Source: Legionellaceae bacterium
GTDB lineage: Bacteria; Pseudomonadota; Gammaproteobacteria; Legionellales; Legionellaceae
Assembly: GCA_947473535.1 (NCBI GenBank)
Contig: CANJFK010000090.1
Location: forward strand, 1 to 5,866
DNA length: 5,866 nucleotides
Direction: 5' to 3'
The notes beneath the pieces are model-generated. The model worked only from the letters and a program-made list of their open reading frames with translations. It searched no databases and was not told the origin of the DNA. Both the position numbers and the translations under genes were made by a program. Below, in pieces: positions 1 to 5,866 of the stretch (positions within the stretch are counted from its first letter, which is position 1; every line of letters starts with the position of its first letter).

Positions 1-11
1 AGAATACTCAC
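1..11 (-). CDS. nuoL: Probable first codons of NADH-quinone oxidoreductase subunit L, cut off by the window edge
   Basis: A GTG codon at 9-11 begins 4 bases after the nuoK stop and is preceded by AAGGG at 19-23 with a 7-base spacer. It would read Met-Ser-Ile and part of a fourth codon before the window ends. In the canonical nuo order nuoL, the large antiporter-like proton-pumping subunit, follows nuoK. The identification therefore rests on position and the ribosome-binding site, not on protein sequence. The true start could be a codon outside the window. Confidence 0.45.
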
Positions 12-15
12 GTTG

Positions 16-321
16 CTACCCTTTTAAATGATTCATCTTGTTTACATCTATATTGCCCCGATTACGATAGAGCAACATCACAATTGCTAAACCAATAGCA
101 GCCTCTGCTGCTGCAACGGTCAAGATAAAAAAGACGAAAACCTCACCTGCGTTTGTGCCATAATAATGGGAAAAAGCAACAAAATTAGTGTTCACTGCAA
201 GCAGCATCAACTCGATGCACACTAATAAAAGAATGACGTTTCGACGATTGAGCACGATGCCAACCAGGCTTAAGCCAAATAAAATAACACTTAATATCAG
301 ATAGTTCGTTACGGGTATCAT
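16..321 (-). CDS. nuoK: NADH-quinone oxidoreductase subunit K (ND4L type, membrane)
   Basis: NuoK is the ND4L homologue, a small three-helix subunit of the membrane arm that relays the coupling signal and contributes a proton path. The ATG at 319-321 gives 101 residues starting [10 protein letters not shown], matching the family in length and N-terminus. Hydrophobic segments lie at about residues 5-24, 28-50 and 60-84. Two membrane glutamates are present: Glu37 in [10 protein letters not shown] and Glu73 in [18 protein letters not shown]. They correspond to E. coli Glu36 and Glu72, which mutagenesis has shown to be important. The C-terminal [12 protein letters not shown] tail is also family-like. 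An in-frame TTG two codons upstream could extend it, but it sits one base from the ribosome-binding site, so I rejected it. It lies 10 bases after nuoJ, and its stop is TAG. Confidence 0.96.
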   Translation of the reverse strand: MIPVTNYLILSVILFGLSLVGIVLNRRNVILLLVCIELMLLAVNTNFVAFSHYYGTNAGEVFVFFILTVAAAEAAIGLAIVMLLYRNRGNIDVNKMNHLKG

Positions 322-328
322 GTACAAT

Positions 329-333
329 TCCTC
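329..333 (-). promoter_or_regulatory. nuoK ribosome-binding site overlapping the nuoJ stop codon
   Basis: The minus strand reads GAGGA here, ending 7 bases before the nuoK ATG at 319-321. The G and first A of this site are part of the nuoJ TGA stop (332-334). The spacing suits the ATG and not the TTG at 325-327, which is only one base away, so the site fixes the nuoK start. The overlap suggests that ribosomes finishing nuoJ help to initiate nuoK. Confidence 0.75.
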
Positions 334-973
334 AAGGTTTCTCTGATTTCATTTTTACTAGCGTCACTCGGTCACTACGACGGGTCATAATTTGTCGAAC
401 AATACTTTGCCGCTTCGAACGTATGGGTTTACGATGAACCAACGTAATTGCTGCAACGATAGCAACCAGCAAAATGACAGCAGCCAATTCAAATGCAAAT
501 ACATAATCAGTATAAAGCACCATACCGAGCGCCTCTGTATCAGAAAGTGCTACAGGCGGTGTGACCCCTTCAATTCCAGCAGGGATGCGTTGCCCTGCCA
601 TTTGCCTGTCGTTTCCTGTTGTAAATGTACCCTTAGGAATCGCCGTCAACAGCAAGCCCACAAGCAAGGCAACTAAAATCAAACCAAACGGTAAATAATA
701 AATAAAATGCTTTTTCATCGATTCAATGTCGATATTCAACATCATGACGACGAATAAAAACAGGGTCATCACCGCACCAACATAAACGAGCACCAAAATC
801 AGTGCTAAAAATTCGGCTTGCACCAATATCCAAAGGATGGCGCTAGCAAAAAAAGCTAATACCAAAAAAAGAACACAACGAACTGGATTATTTTGAGTAA
901 TAACCATCAACGCAGAAAACACGGTCAGTCCAGCAAACACGTAAAAAATCACTTGTAGTAGCAAATCATGCAT
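332..973 (-). CDS. nuoJ: NADH-quinone oxidoreductase subunit J (ND6 type, membrane)
   Basis: NuoJ is the ND6 homologue, a membrane-arm subunit next to NuoH, NuoK and NuoA. Its third helix, with a pi-bulge, is linked to coupling between quinone reduction and proton pumping. The 213-residue product has five hydrophobic segments at about residues 3-25, 32-52, 55-78, 91-112 and 157-179. [13 protein letters not shown] at 29-41 and [17 protein letters not shown] at 63-79 are the conserved family stretches, the latter containing the third helix. A polar loop at about 113-150 precedes the last helix. The C-terminal tail, residues 180-213, is strongly basic and by the positive-inside rule probably faces the cytoplasm. 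E. coli NuoJ is 184 residues, so this one is somewhat long. The ATG start has AAGGG 6 bases upstream, partly within the end of nuoI. Its TGA stop overlaps the nuoK ribosome-binding site. Confidence 0.95.
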   Translation of the reverse strand: MHDLLLQVIFYVFAGLTVFSALMVITQNNPVRCVLFLVLAFFASAILWILVQAEFLALILVLVYVGAVMTLFLFVVMMLNIDIESMKKHFIYYLPFGLILVALLVGLLLTAIPKGTFTTGNDRQMAGQRIPAGIEGVTPPVALSDTEALGMVLYTDYVFAFELAAVILLVAIVAAITLVHRKPIRSKRQSIVRQIMTRRSDRVTLVKMKSEKP

Positions 974-979
974 TTTGTA

Positions 980-984
980 CCCTT
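980..984 (-). promoter_or_regulatory. nuoJ ribosome-binding site
   Basis: The minus strand reads AAGGG, ending 6 bases before the nuoJ ATG at 971-973. It lies in the short gap after the nuoI TAA stop (986-988) and supports the chosen nuoJ start. Confidence 0.65.
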
Positions 985-985
985 T

Positions 986-1486
986 TTAACGATATTTTTC
1001 ATCAGCGGCTCGATCGGCTGCCAAACGCGCTTCCATGAGATCGCCGACTGCCAATAATTTTTCTTTGGTCATAATATTTTGACCGCGCTCGCTAATATGA
1101 TAGTGATGAATCGGAGTAACAACGATTGAATCCACCGGGCAGGACTCTTCACAAAGACCGCAATTAATGCATTTAAACGCATCAATATCATAGCGTGTCG
1201 TACGTCGCGACCCATCCTCTCTAGGCTCTGATTCAATCGTAATGGCTAACGCAGGACAAACGGCCTCGCAGAGCTTGCACGCAATGCACCGCTCTTCACC
1301 ATTAGGATAACGCCTTAACGCCAACATGCCGCGAAAACGGGGCGATAATGGCGTCTGTTCTTCAGGAAACTGTACCGTTATTTTTTTCTTAAAAAAATAT
1401 TTACCGGTTAATGTTAACCCTTGAAATAATTCCACCAGTAAAAAACTGCGGATGTAATGCCTAATGTAGGGATATATTTTTTTCAT
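986..1486 (-). CDS. nuoI: NADH-quinone oxidoreductase subunit I (TYKY type, 2x[4Fe-4S])
   Basis: NuoI carries clusters N6a and N6b, which bring electrons from NuoG to terminal cluster N2 in NuoB at the membrane interface. The chosen ATG at 1484-1486 gives 166 residues beginning [20 protein letters not shown], close to the usual length of about 160 to 165. The N-terminal amphipathic stretch, about residues 5-35, is the expected membrane-surface helix region. Two ferredoxin motifs follow: [12 protein letters not shown] with Cys67, Cys70, Cys73 and Cys77, and [12 protein letters not shown] with Cys106, Cys109, Cys112 and Cys116. All eight ligands are present. The frame stays open for 29 more codons upstream to another initiator-type codon, but that stretch lies within nuoH and does not resemble the family. 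The start is 2 bases after the nuoH stop with no clear Shine-Dalgarno sequence, so translation is probably coupled to nuoH. The stop is TAA, 12 bases before nuoJ. Confidence 0.96.
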   Translation of the reverse strand: MKKIYPYIRHYIRSFLLVELFQGLTLTGKYFFKKKITVQFPEEQTPLSPRFRGMLALRRYPNGEERCIACKLCEAVCPALAITIESEPREDGSRRTTRYDIDAFKCINCGLCEESCPVDSIVVTPIHHYHISERGQNIMTKEKLLAVGDLMEARLAADRAADEKYR

Positions 1487-1488
1487 TA

Positions 1489-2511
1489 TCAAAACCAAGG
1501 TTTTAGATGGGTCATAACCATCAAGGCGGTGACAATTAACCAAACGATGGTCACCGGAATCAATACTTTCCAACCCAAACGCATTAGTTGGTCATAACGG
1601 TAGCGGGGAAAGGTTGCCCTTACCCACAAATACACAAACAGGAAGAAAGAAATTTTGGCAAATAACCAAACAAATCCGGGGACAAAAAAGAAAATATCAC
1701 CCAGGACTGACATGCCTTCAAACGGCGATAACCACCCACCCAGAAACAATAACGTGATCACGGTTGAAATCAACACCATACTGGCATATTCAGCCATAAA
1801 AAACAGTGCAAAACCTACAGCAGAATACTCCACGTGAAATCCGGCAACGATTTCCGTCTCACCTTCCGCCAAATCGAAAGGAGCGCGATTAGTTTCTGCC
1901 ATCCCAGCAATCCAAAATACCATGAACAGAGGTAACAACGGTATAAACCACCAGTGCCAAAATCCACCCTGTTGAGAAAGGACGATATCGGTAATATTCA
2001 TGCTGCCCGCGGCAATCAACACACCAACAAAGGCGAAACCCATGGCAATTTCATAGGATACTGTTTGTGCCGCACTACGCAAAGCACCCATCATGGCGTA
2101 TTTTGAATTAGAGGCCCAACCAGCGATAAGAATGCCATAGACTCCTAGGGAACTCATCGCAAACAGATACAAAACGCCGGCGTTAATATTTGCTAAAACA
2201 ATGCCCTGCTCGAAAGGAATGACGGCCCAACCTGCAAGGGCTGGCGCCAATGCAAACAATGGCGCGATAACAAACAAATACTTGTTCGACCGTGTCGGAA
2301 TAATAATTTCTTTGTGGATCAGTTTTATTAAATCAGCAAATGGCTGTAATAAACCGCGAAAACCCACTCGATTAGGTCCGATACGCACCTGTATGTAGCC
2401 AATTACTTTACGCTCCGCATAGGTTAAATAAGCCACGCAGACGAGCAGCGGTAGCACAATAACCAAAATTTTAATAATAATCCAGAGCAATATGCTAATG
2501 TCTTGCAGCAT
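1489..2511 (-). CDS. nuoH: NADH-quinone oxidoreductase subunit H (ND1 type, membrane)
   Basis: NuoH is the bacterial ND1 homologue, an inner-membrane subunit that forms the quinone-binding chamber with NuoB and NuoD and starts the proton-coupling path. The 340-residue product is strongly hydrophobic, with about eight membrane segments, and matches the family's length. Signature stretches are [19 protein letters not shown] at residues 32-50, [20 protein letters not shown] at 131-150, [20 protein letters not shown] at 206-225 (the acidic cytoplasmic loop near the quinone tunnel), and [20 protein letters not shown] at 298-317. The ATG start lies 8 bases after the nuoG stop, and the modest ribosome-binding site AGGT overlaps that TAG stop. 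It ends with TGA only 2 bases before nuoI. No disruption or unusual residue was noticed in the conserved loops. Confidence 0.97.
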   Translation of the reverse strand: MLQDISILLWIIIKILVIVLPLLVCVAYLTYAERKVIGYIQVRIGPNRVGFRGLLQPFADLIKLIHKEIIIPTRSNKYLFVIAPLFALAPALAGWAVIPFEQGIVLANINAGVLYLFAMSSLGVYGILIAGWASNSKYAMMGALRSAAQTVSYEIAMGFAFVGVLIAAGSMNITDIVLSQQGGFWHWWFIPLLPLFMVFWIAGMAETNRAPFDLAEGETEIVAGFHVEYSAVGFALFFMAEYASMVLISTVITLLFLGGWLSPFEGMSVLGDIFFFVPGFVWLFAKISFFLFVYLWVRATFPRYRYDQLMRLGWKVLIPVTIVWLIVTALMVMTHLKPWF

Positions 2512-2519
2512 GTTTTTAC

Positions 2520-4868
2520 CTATTTAATTGTTATAGCGGCAAAAGCGTGTCCTAAATCCACCGTTTCAGGCACTGCGTTGGTTACCCATACAACGTCAAG
2601 AGCCATTCGCTCATCGCATTGAAGCGGCAATGTTATCTCAATATCTCCTTGAGATACAGTAGCCATTTCGCCTAATTTAAGCCTGATTGCAGTTTCAGGA
2701 TGCACGCGTATAGCAACAGCGTCTGCTGCTGCGCATTCCTGCAGCTGCGCTGCATGACGAACAATAGCATCACAACGATATAACGGCCATTCACCCACCC
2801 GAACCAAGCTATCGGTGCTTAAAGGCAATGACTCAGGATAAAAAGGGCTATATGTGCCGGCATGCATCATATCTGACTGTAGTTTCATTTCATCAACTAT
2901 CTCACTCGTCGAGGTATAGTCAAAGCCATTGCAACGCAAGAGATTTGCTAAAACACGCAAAATTTTCCATGCGGGGCGCGCTTCACCAAAAGGCGCCACC
3001 GCACCTTTAAATGATTGCCACGTCCTGTCAACGTTTATATACGTTCCTGATGTTTCTGCATAGGGTGCTATCGGTAAAATAACATCAGCATAATCATCCA
3101 TTGACTCGGCATGATAAGCGGATAGTACAACCACAAATTCTGCTGCAAGCATGGCTTGTCGTGCTCGGTAGGGATGAGCAAAATCATAACCTGGCTCAAC
3201 AGCCATCAAAAAATAACCTTTAAGACGCGCTTCTATGGCCGCTTGCACATCGAGACCAGCAGGCTCAATTACTTTACCCGCGGCGCTTCGATGAGGCAAC
3301 ATACCTGCCAAACAGGCACCTGCGCTGTTTGCACCGGTTGTCAAACGTAATAGGCGTGCACCACTAAATTGCTCTAGTAACGAAACCAAGGTTCGGAGCA
3401 AGGCTGCATGTGGATGATTTTCAAAGAGAGCCCCGGTAACAATGACCGCGTTTGGCTGTCTTAATCCCTCAGCAATTTCTTTCGTCGCTTTATCCGGTTT
3501 TAAGCCAATCAATAGCTTTTGTACATCCTCGGATAATCGACTAACGTCGTCGATTAATGCCGCGACCAAACTCGCCAATTGCAAAGGCATATCTTGAGGA
3601 GAAACAATGATTTTTTGGGTCACACCAAAATGGTACGTATAATCAACCGGGTTAATTGCGAAGATACGACCACCATTAGTAAATGCTTTCCTCACCCGCA
3701 CGCCAGCGAGTGGAATTTCTCGATCAATATTGCATCCGATCAGCAACACAGAATCTTGATGATCTAATGCAGCATAATTTAACGAACTCGTTGGCATAAC
3801 GGCTTGTTTATGTTGGTCACGAAAATCAGTTTGATGCAATCGATGATCTAAATTATGCACGCCCACGTCACGCATCAGTTTTTGCAACAAATATAATTCT
3901 TCCAGCGTGGATGAAGGCGATGCAAATGCGGCAAACTGTTCCGGACCATGGTGTTTAATAACACGAGCCATGCCTGCGGCGGTGAACTTAAGTGCCGTTT
4001 CCCAATCCACGGTTTCCCATTGTCCATTCTGCTTAATCCTCGGCTGACCAGCACGAGCATCACTGTTTAAACCCAGGTAACTAAAACGATCGCGGTCCGA
4101 CAGCCATGTTTCATTTATAACTTCATGCTCTTTGGGCACCACTCGCATCAGGCGATTGCGCCGTGAATGCAAATACACATTTGATCCCAAACAATCATGC
4201 GGTGCGATGCTATCATGCTGCGTCATTTCCCAAGCTCGGGCAGTAAAACGATAGGGTTTTGACGTTAGTGCGCCGACTGGACAGAGATCGATGACATTGC
4301 CAGAAACTTCTGACGTTATGCTACGCTTGATATACGTTCCAATATGCATGTCTTCGCCACGCCCTGTTGCGCCAAGCTCACGCACCCCAGCCACTTCATC
4401 GCCAAAACGAACACAACGCGTACAGTGTATGCAACGGGTCATTTCAGTCGCAATTAACGGGCCCAAATCATCATCGACAACAGCGCGCTTACTGTAATCA
4501 TAGTCCGACTTATCAGAGCCATAGCCCATCGATACATCTTGCAGCTCACACTCTCCGCCTTGGTCGCAGATCGGACAATCCAGCGGATGATTGATTAACA
4601 AAAAGTCCATCACCGCTTTTTGTGAGCGAATGGCATCTTTGGATTTAGTAAATACTTTCATACCATTGCTGATCGGTGTAGCGCAGGCCGGTACCGTTTT
4701 GCGGCTATTTTCCACTTCAACGAGGCACATACGGCAATTCGCGGCCACAGACAGTTTTTTATGATAACAAAATCGCGGAATATGAATTCCCGCTTCATCG
4801 GCAACTTCAATGATCATCTTGCCATTGTCTACTTCAATTATTTTTCCATCGATTTCAATGGTAGCCAT
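2520..4868 (-). CDS. nuoG: NADH-quinone oxidoreductase subunit G (75 kDa type, iron-sulfur)
   Basis: NuoG is the largest cytoplasmic-arm subunit and carries electrons from NuoF towards NuoI. The protein is 782 residues. A ferredoxin-like N-terminus binds [2Fe-2S] N1b through Cys34, Cys45, Cys48 and Cys62. The next segment binds N5 through His94, Cys98, Cys101 and Cys107 ([14 protein letters not shown]). N4 is bound by Cys146, Cys149, Cys152 and Cys196 (CIHCTRC, then DLCPVGAL). From about residue 215 there is a molybdopterin-oxidoreductase-like domain, which holds no molybdenum in complex I. Its conserved stretch [18 protein letters not shown] is at 593-610, and a C-terminal beta-rich segment covers about 690-782. 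The extra N7 cluster of the E. coli-type protein has no ligands here: the equivalent positions are Ala222, Asp225, Ser229 and Ser257. Length and this loss place it with the mitochondrial/alpha-/betaproteobacterial form. The ATG start has an AAGAAGG site 6 bases upstream; the stop is TAG. Confidence 0.97.
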   Translation of the reverse strand: MATIEIDGKIIEVDNGKMIIEVADEAGIHIPRFCYHKKLSVAANCRMCLVEVENSRKTVPACATPISNGMKVFTKSKDAIRSQKAVMDFLLINHPLDCPICDQGGECELQDVSMGYGSDKSDYDYSKRAVVDDDLGPLIATEMTRCIHCTRCVRFGDEVAGVRELGATGRGEDMHIGTYIKRSITSEVSGNVIDLCPVGALTSKPYRFTARAWEMTQHDSIAPHDCLGSNVYLHSRRNRLMRVVPKEHEVINETWLSDRDRFSYLGLNSDARAGQPRIKQNGQWETVDWETALKFTAAGMARVIKHHGPEQFAAFASPSSTLEELYLLQKLMRDVGVHNLDHRLHQTDFRDQHKQAVMPTSSLNYAALDHQDSVLLIGCNIDREIPLAGVRVRKAFTNGGRIFAINPVDYTYHFGVTQKIIVSPQDMPLQLASLVAALIDDVSRLSEDVQKLLIGLKPDKATKEIAEGLRQPNAVIVTGALFENHPHAALLRTLVSLLEQFSGARLLRLTTGANSAGACLAGMLPHRSAAGKVIEPAGLDVQAAIEARLKGYFLMAVEPGYDFAHPYRARQAMLAAEFVVVLSAYHAESMDDYADVILPIAPYAETSGTYINVDRTWQSFKGAVAPFGEARPAWKILRVLANLLRCNGFDYTSTSEIVDEMKLQSDMMHAGTYSPFYPESLPLSTDSLVRVGEWPLYRCDAIVRHAAQLQECAAADAVAIRVHPETAIRLKLGEMATVSQGDIEITLPLQCDERMALDVVWVTNAVPETVDLGHAFAAITIK

Positions 4869-4870
4869 TG

Positions 4871-5866
4871 TTAACCTTCTTTATTAATAAAATGCTCAAA
4901 TTCATGGTGAAAGTGTTTAACAAAACTTTGAACCGGCCATGCTGCAGCTTCGCCCAGTGCACAAATCGTGCGGCCTTCAATGTTATCAGCTACATTCACT
5001 AATTTTTCCACATCACCCGGTTTGCCATGGCCTTCTTTAATGCGATGTAACAAACGAACCAACCAACCGGTGCCTTCACGACAAGGCGTGCATTGACCAC
5101 AGGATTCGTCCATATAAAACTCTGAAATACGATAAAGCGCATCAACCATACAGGTTGTTTCATCCATAATAATCACAGCACCGGAGCCAAGCCCTGAGCC
5201 TGCCTTTTGAATGCTGTCGTAATCCATATCAAGATTCATCATCACATCACCCGGCAACACCGGCATCGATGTCCCGCCTGGGATAACCGCTTTGATACGT
5301 CGACCACCACGCACTCCGCCGGCCAATTCTAATAATGTTTTAAACGGCGTACCCAATGGAATTTCAAAGTTAGCGGGATTATTTACATGACCGCTGACAC
5401 TAAAACACTTGGTTCCACCATTATTAGGCTTCCCGAGGTCTAAAAACCATTGTCCACCTTTTTCCAAAATCACAGGCACCGACGCAAACGTTTCCGTATT
5501 ATTAATGGTCGTTGGTTTGCCATACAAGCCATAATTCGCTGGGAATGGCGGCTTAAATCTGGGCATGCCTTTTTTCCCTTCCAGTGAATTTAACAAGGCC
5601 GTTTCTTCACCACAAATATAGGCGCCCGCGCCCAAATGGTTATATAGATCAAAATTGACGCCTGAGCCTAAGATGTTTTTTCCAAGTAATCCAAGCTCAT
5701 ATGCCTCGCTTAATGCGGCTTCAGTGCGTTGGAACGGCTCCCAGAATTCACCGCGTATATAATTGTAGCCAACCGTTGCACCCATTACATAACCTGCAAT
5801 AGCCATGCCTTCAATTAATTGATGCGGATTATAACGTAAAATGTCGCGATCTTTACAGGTACCTGG
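4871..5866 (-). CDS. nuoF: NADH-quinone oxidoreductase subunit F (NADH/FMN-binding, 51 kDa type), 5'-truncated by the window edge
   Basis: NuoF is the electron-entry subunit of complex I: in the cytoplasmic arm it oxidises NADH, reduces FMN and passes electrons to the [4Fe-4S] cluster N3. The frame is open to the window edge and gives 331 residues plus a TAA stop. The family is usually about 420 to 430 residues, so roughly 95 N-terminal residues, including part of the FMN/NADH glycine-rich loop, lie outside. The first visible residues, [20 protein letters not shown], are the conserved family segment, so the methionine codon at 5804-5806 is internal. Visible residues 79-97 contain the conserved [19 protein letters not shown] motif. 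The N3 ligands are intact in [13 protein letters not shown] (Cys256, Cys259, Cys262 in visible numbering) and Cys302 of [12 protein letters not shown]. It ends 2 bases before nuoG, and its last codons carry the nuoG ribosome-binding site. Identification is very secure. Confidence 0.97.
   Translation of the reverse strand, partial: PGTCKDRDILRYNPHQLIEGMAIAGYVMGATVGYNYIRGEFWEPFQRTEAALSEAYELGLLGKNILGSGVNFDLYNHLGAGAYICGEETALLNSLEGKKGMPRFKPPFPANYGLYGKPTTINNTETFASVPVILEKGGQWFLDLGKPNNGGTKCFSVSGHVNNPANFEIPLGTPFKTLLELAGGVRGGRRIKAVIPGGTSMPVLPGDVMMNLDMDYDSIQKAGSGLGSGAVIIMDETTCMVDALYRISEFYMDESCGQCTPCREGTGWLVRLLHRIKEGHGKPGDVEKLVNVADNIEGRTICALGEAAAWPVQSFVKHFHHEFEHFINKEG
4875..4881 (-). promoter_or_regulatory. 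nuoG ribosome-binding site inside the 3' end of nuoF
   Basis: The minus strand reads AAGAAGG, ending 6 bases before the nuoG ATG at 4866-4868. It lies within the last codons of nuoF, just before its TAA stop. It is the strongest Shine-Dalgarno match seen in the window and supports the chosen nuoG start. Confidence 0.7.

Noticed and set aside
322..327. A TTG start for nuoK two codons upstream of the ATG
   Set aside because: It lies one base from the GAGGA ribosome-binding site, too close to initiate, and the ATG gives the typical MIPV N-terminus and a length of 101 residues.
392..676. A 94-residue plus-strand reading frame opposite nuoJ
   Set aside because: It is antisense to a well-conserved gene, its composition looks like a random shadow, and it shows no recognisable domain.
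1376..1400. A T-rich run near 1380-1400 that might suggest a terminator or slippage site
   Set aside because: It encodes the Phe-Phe-Lys-Lys-Lys stretch of NuoI (residues 31-35), has no hairpin next to it that I can see, and the frame continues normally on both sides.
1487..1573. A 29-codon upstream extension of nuoI that overlaps the 3' end of nuoH
   Set aside because: The extension is the nuoH coding region read in another frame, does not look like the family N-terminus, and would give 195 residues where about 163 is usual. The ATG at 1484-1486 gives a normal NuoI.
3875..4063. A 62-residue minus-strand frame inside nuoG, a possible internal gene or frameshift remnant
   Set aside because: The main nuoG frame runs unbroken through this region with normal family sequence, so there is no frameshift to explain and no support for an overlapping gene.
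4291..4594. Two overlapping plus-strand reading frames opposite the iron-sulfur region of nuoG
   Set aside because: They overlap each other in different frames and lie opposite the most conserved part of nuoG. Open antisense frames are expected there by chance, and their sequences resemble no known protein.
4871..5806. nuoF starting at the ATG at 5804-5806
   Set aside because: The frame stays open to the window edge, and its 20 upstream codons encode a conserved NuoF segment ([20 protein letters not shown]), so that methionine is internal.

Overview
The whole window is one uninterrupted piece of a bacterial nuo operon, read entirely from the minus strand. It encodes subunits of respiratory complex I, the proton-pumping NADH:quinone oxidoreductase. 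In transcription order, from high to low coordinates, the genes are nuoF (its 5' end lies outside the window), nuoG, nuoH, nuoI, nuoJ, nuoK, and probably the first codons of nuoL at the low-coordinate edge. This is the canonical nuo order. Gaps between consecutive genes are only 2 to 12 bases, and several Shine-Dalgarno sequences lie on or inside the preceding gene's end. I see no room for an internal promoter or terminator and no stretch without coding. No reading frame is broken.

The window covers two functional parts of the enzyme. NuoF, NuoG and NuoI belong to the cytoplasmic arm. NuoF binds NADH and FMN and carries cluster N3; NuoG carries N1b, N5 and N4; NuoI carries N6a and N6b. Together they form most of the electron wire from NADH to quinone. 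NuoH, NuoJ and NuoK belong to the membrane arm. NuoH forms the quinone chamber with the peripheral arm, while NuoJ and NuoK link that site to the antiporter-like pumps NuoL, NuoM and NuoN, which would follow downstream. All expected iron-sulfur ligands are visible for N3, N1b, N5, N4, N6a and N6b, so the enzyme looks functional.

The organism is probably a proteobacterium, most likely a gammaproteobacterium of moderate to low GC content, perhaps related to Legionellales or Coxiellaceae. This is an inference from the protein style and base composition, not a database result. NuoG is of the shorter mitochondrial or alpha/betaproteobacterial kind: 782 residues against roughly 900 in Escherichia coli, and without the four ligands of the extra cluster N7. 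This suggests an aerobic respirer with a mitochondria-like complex I.

I found no sign of an undescribed system, mobile element, RNA gene, CRISPR array or significant repeat. The observations listed are details of a conserved housekeeping operon and are scored accordingly.
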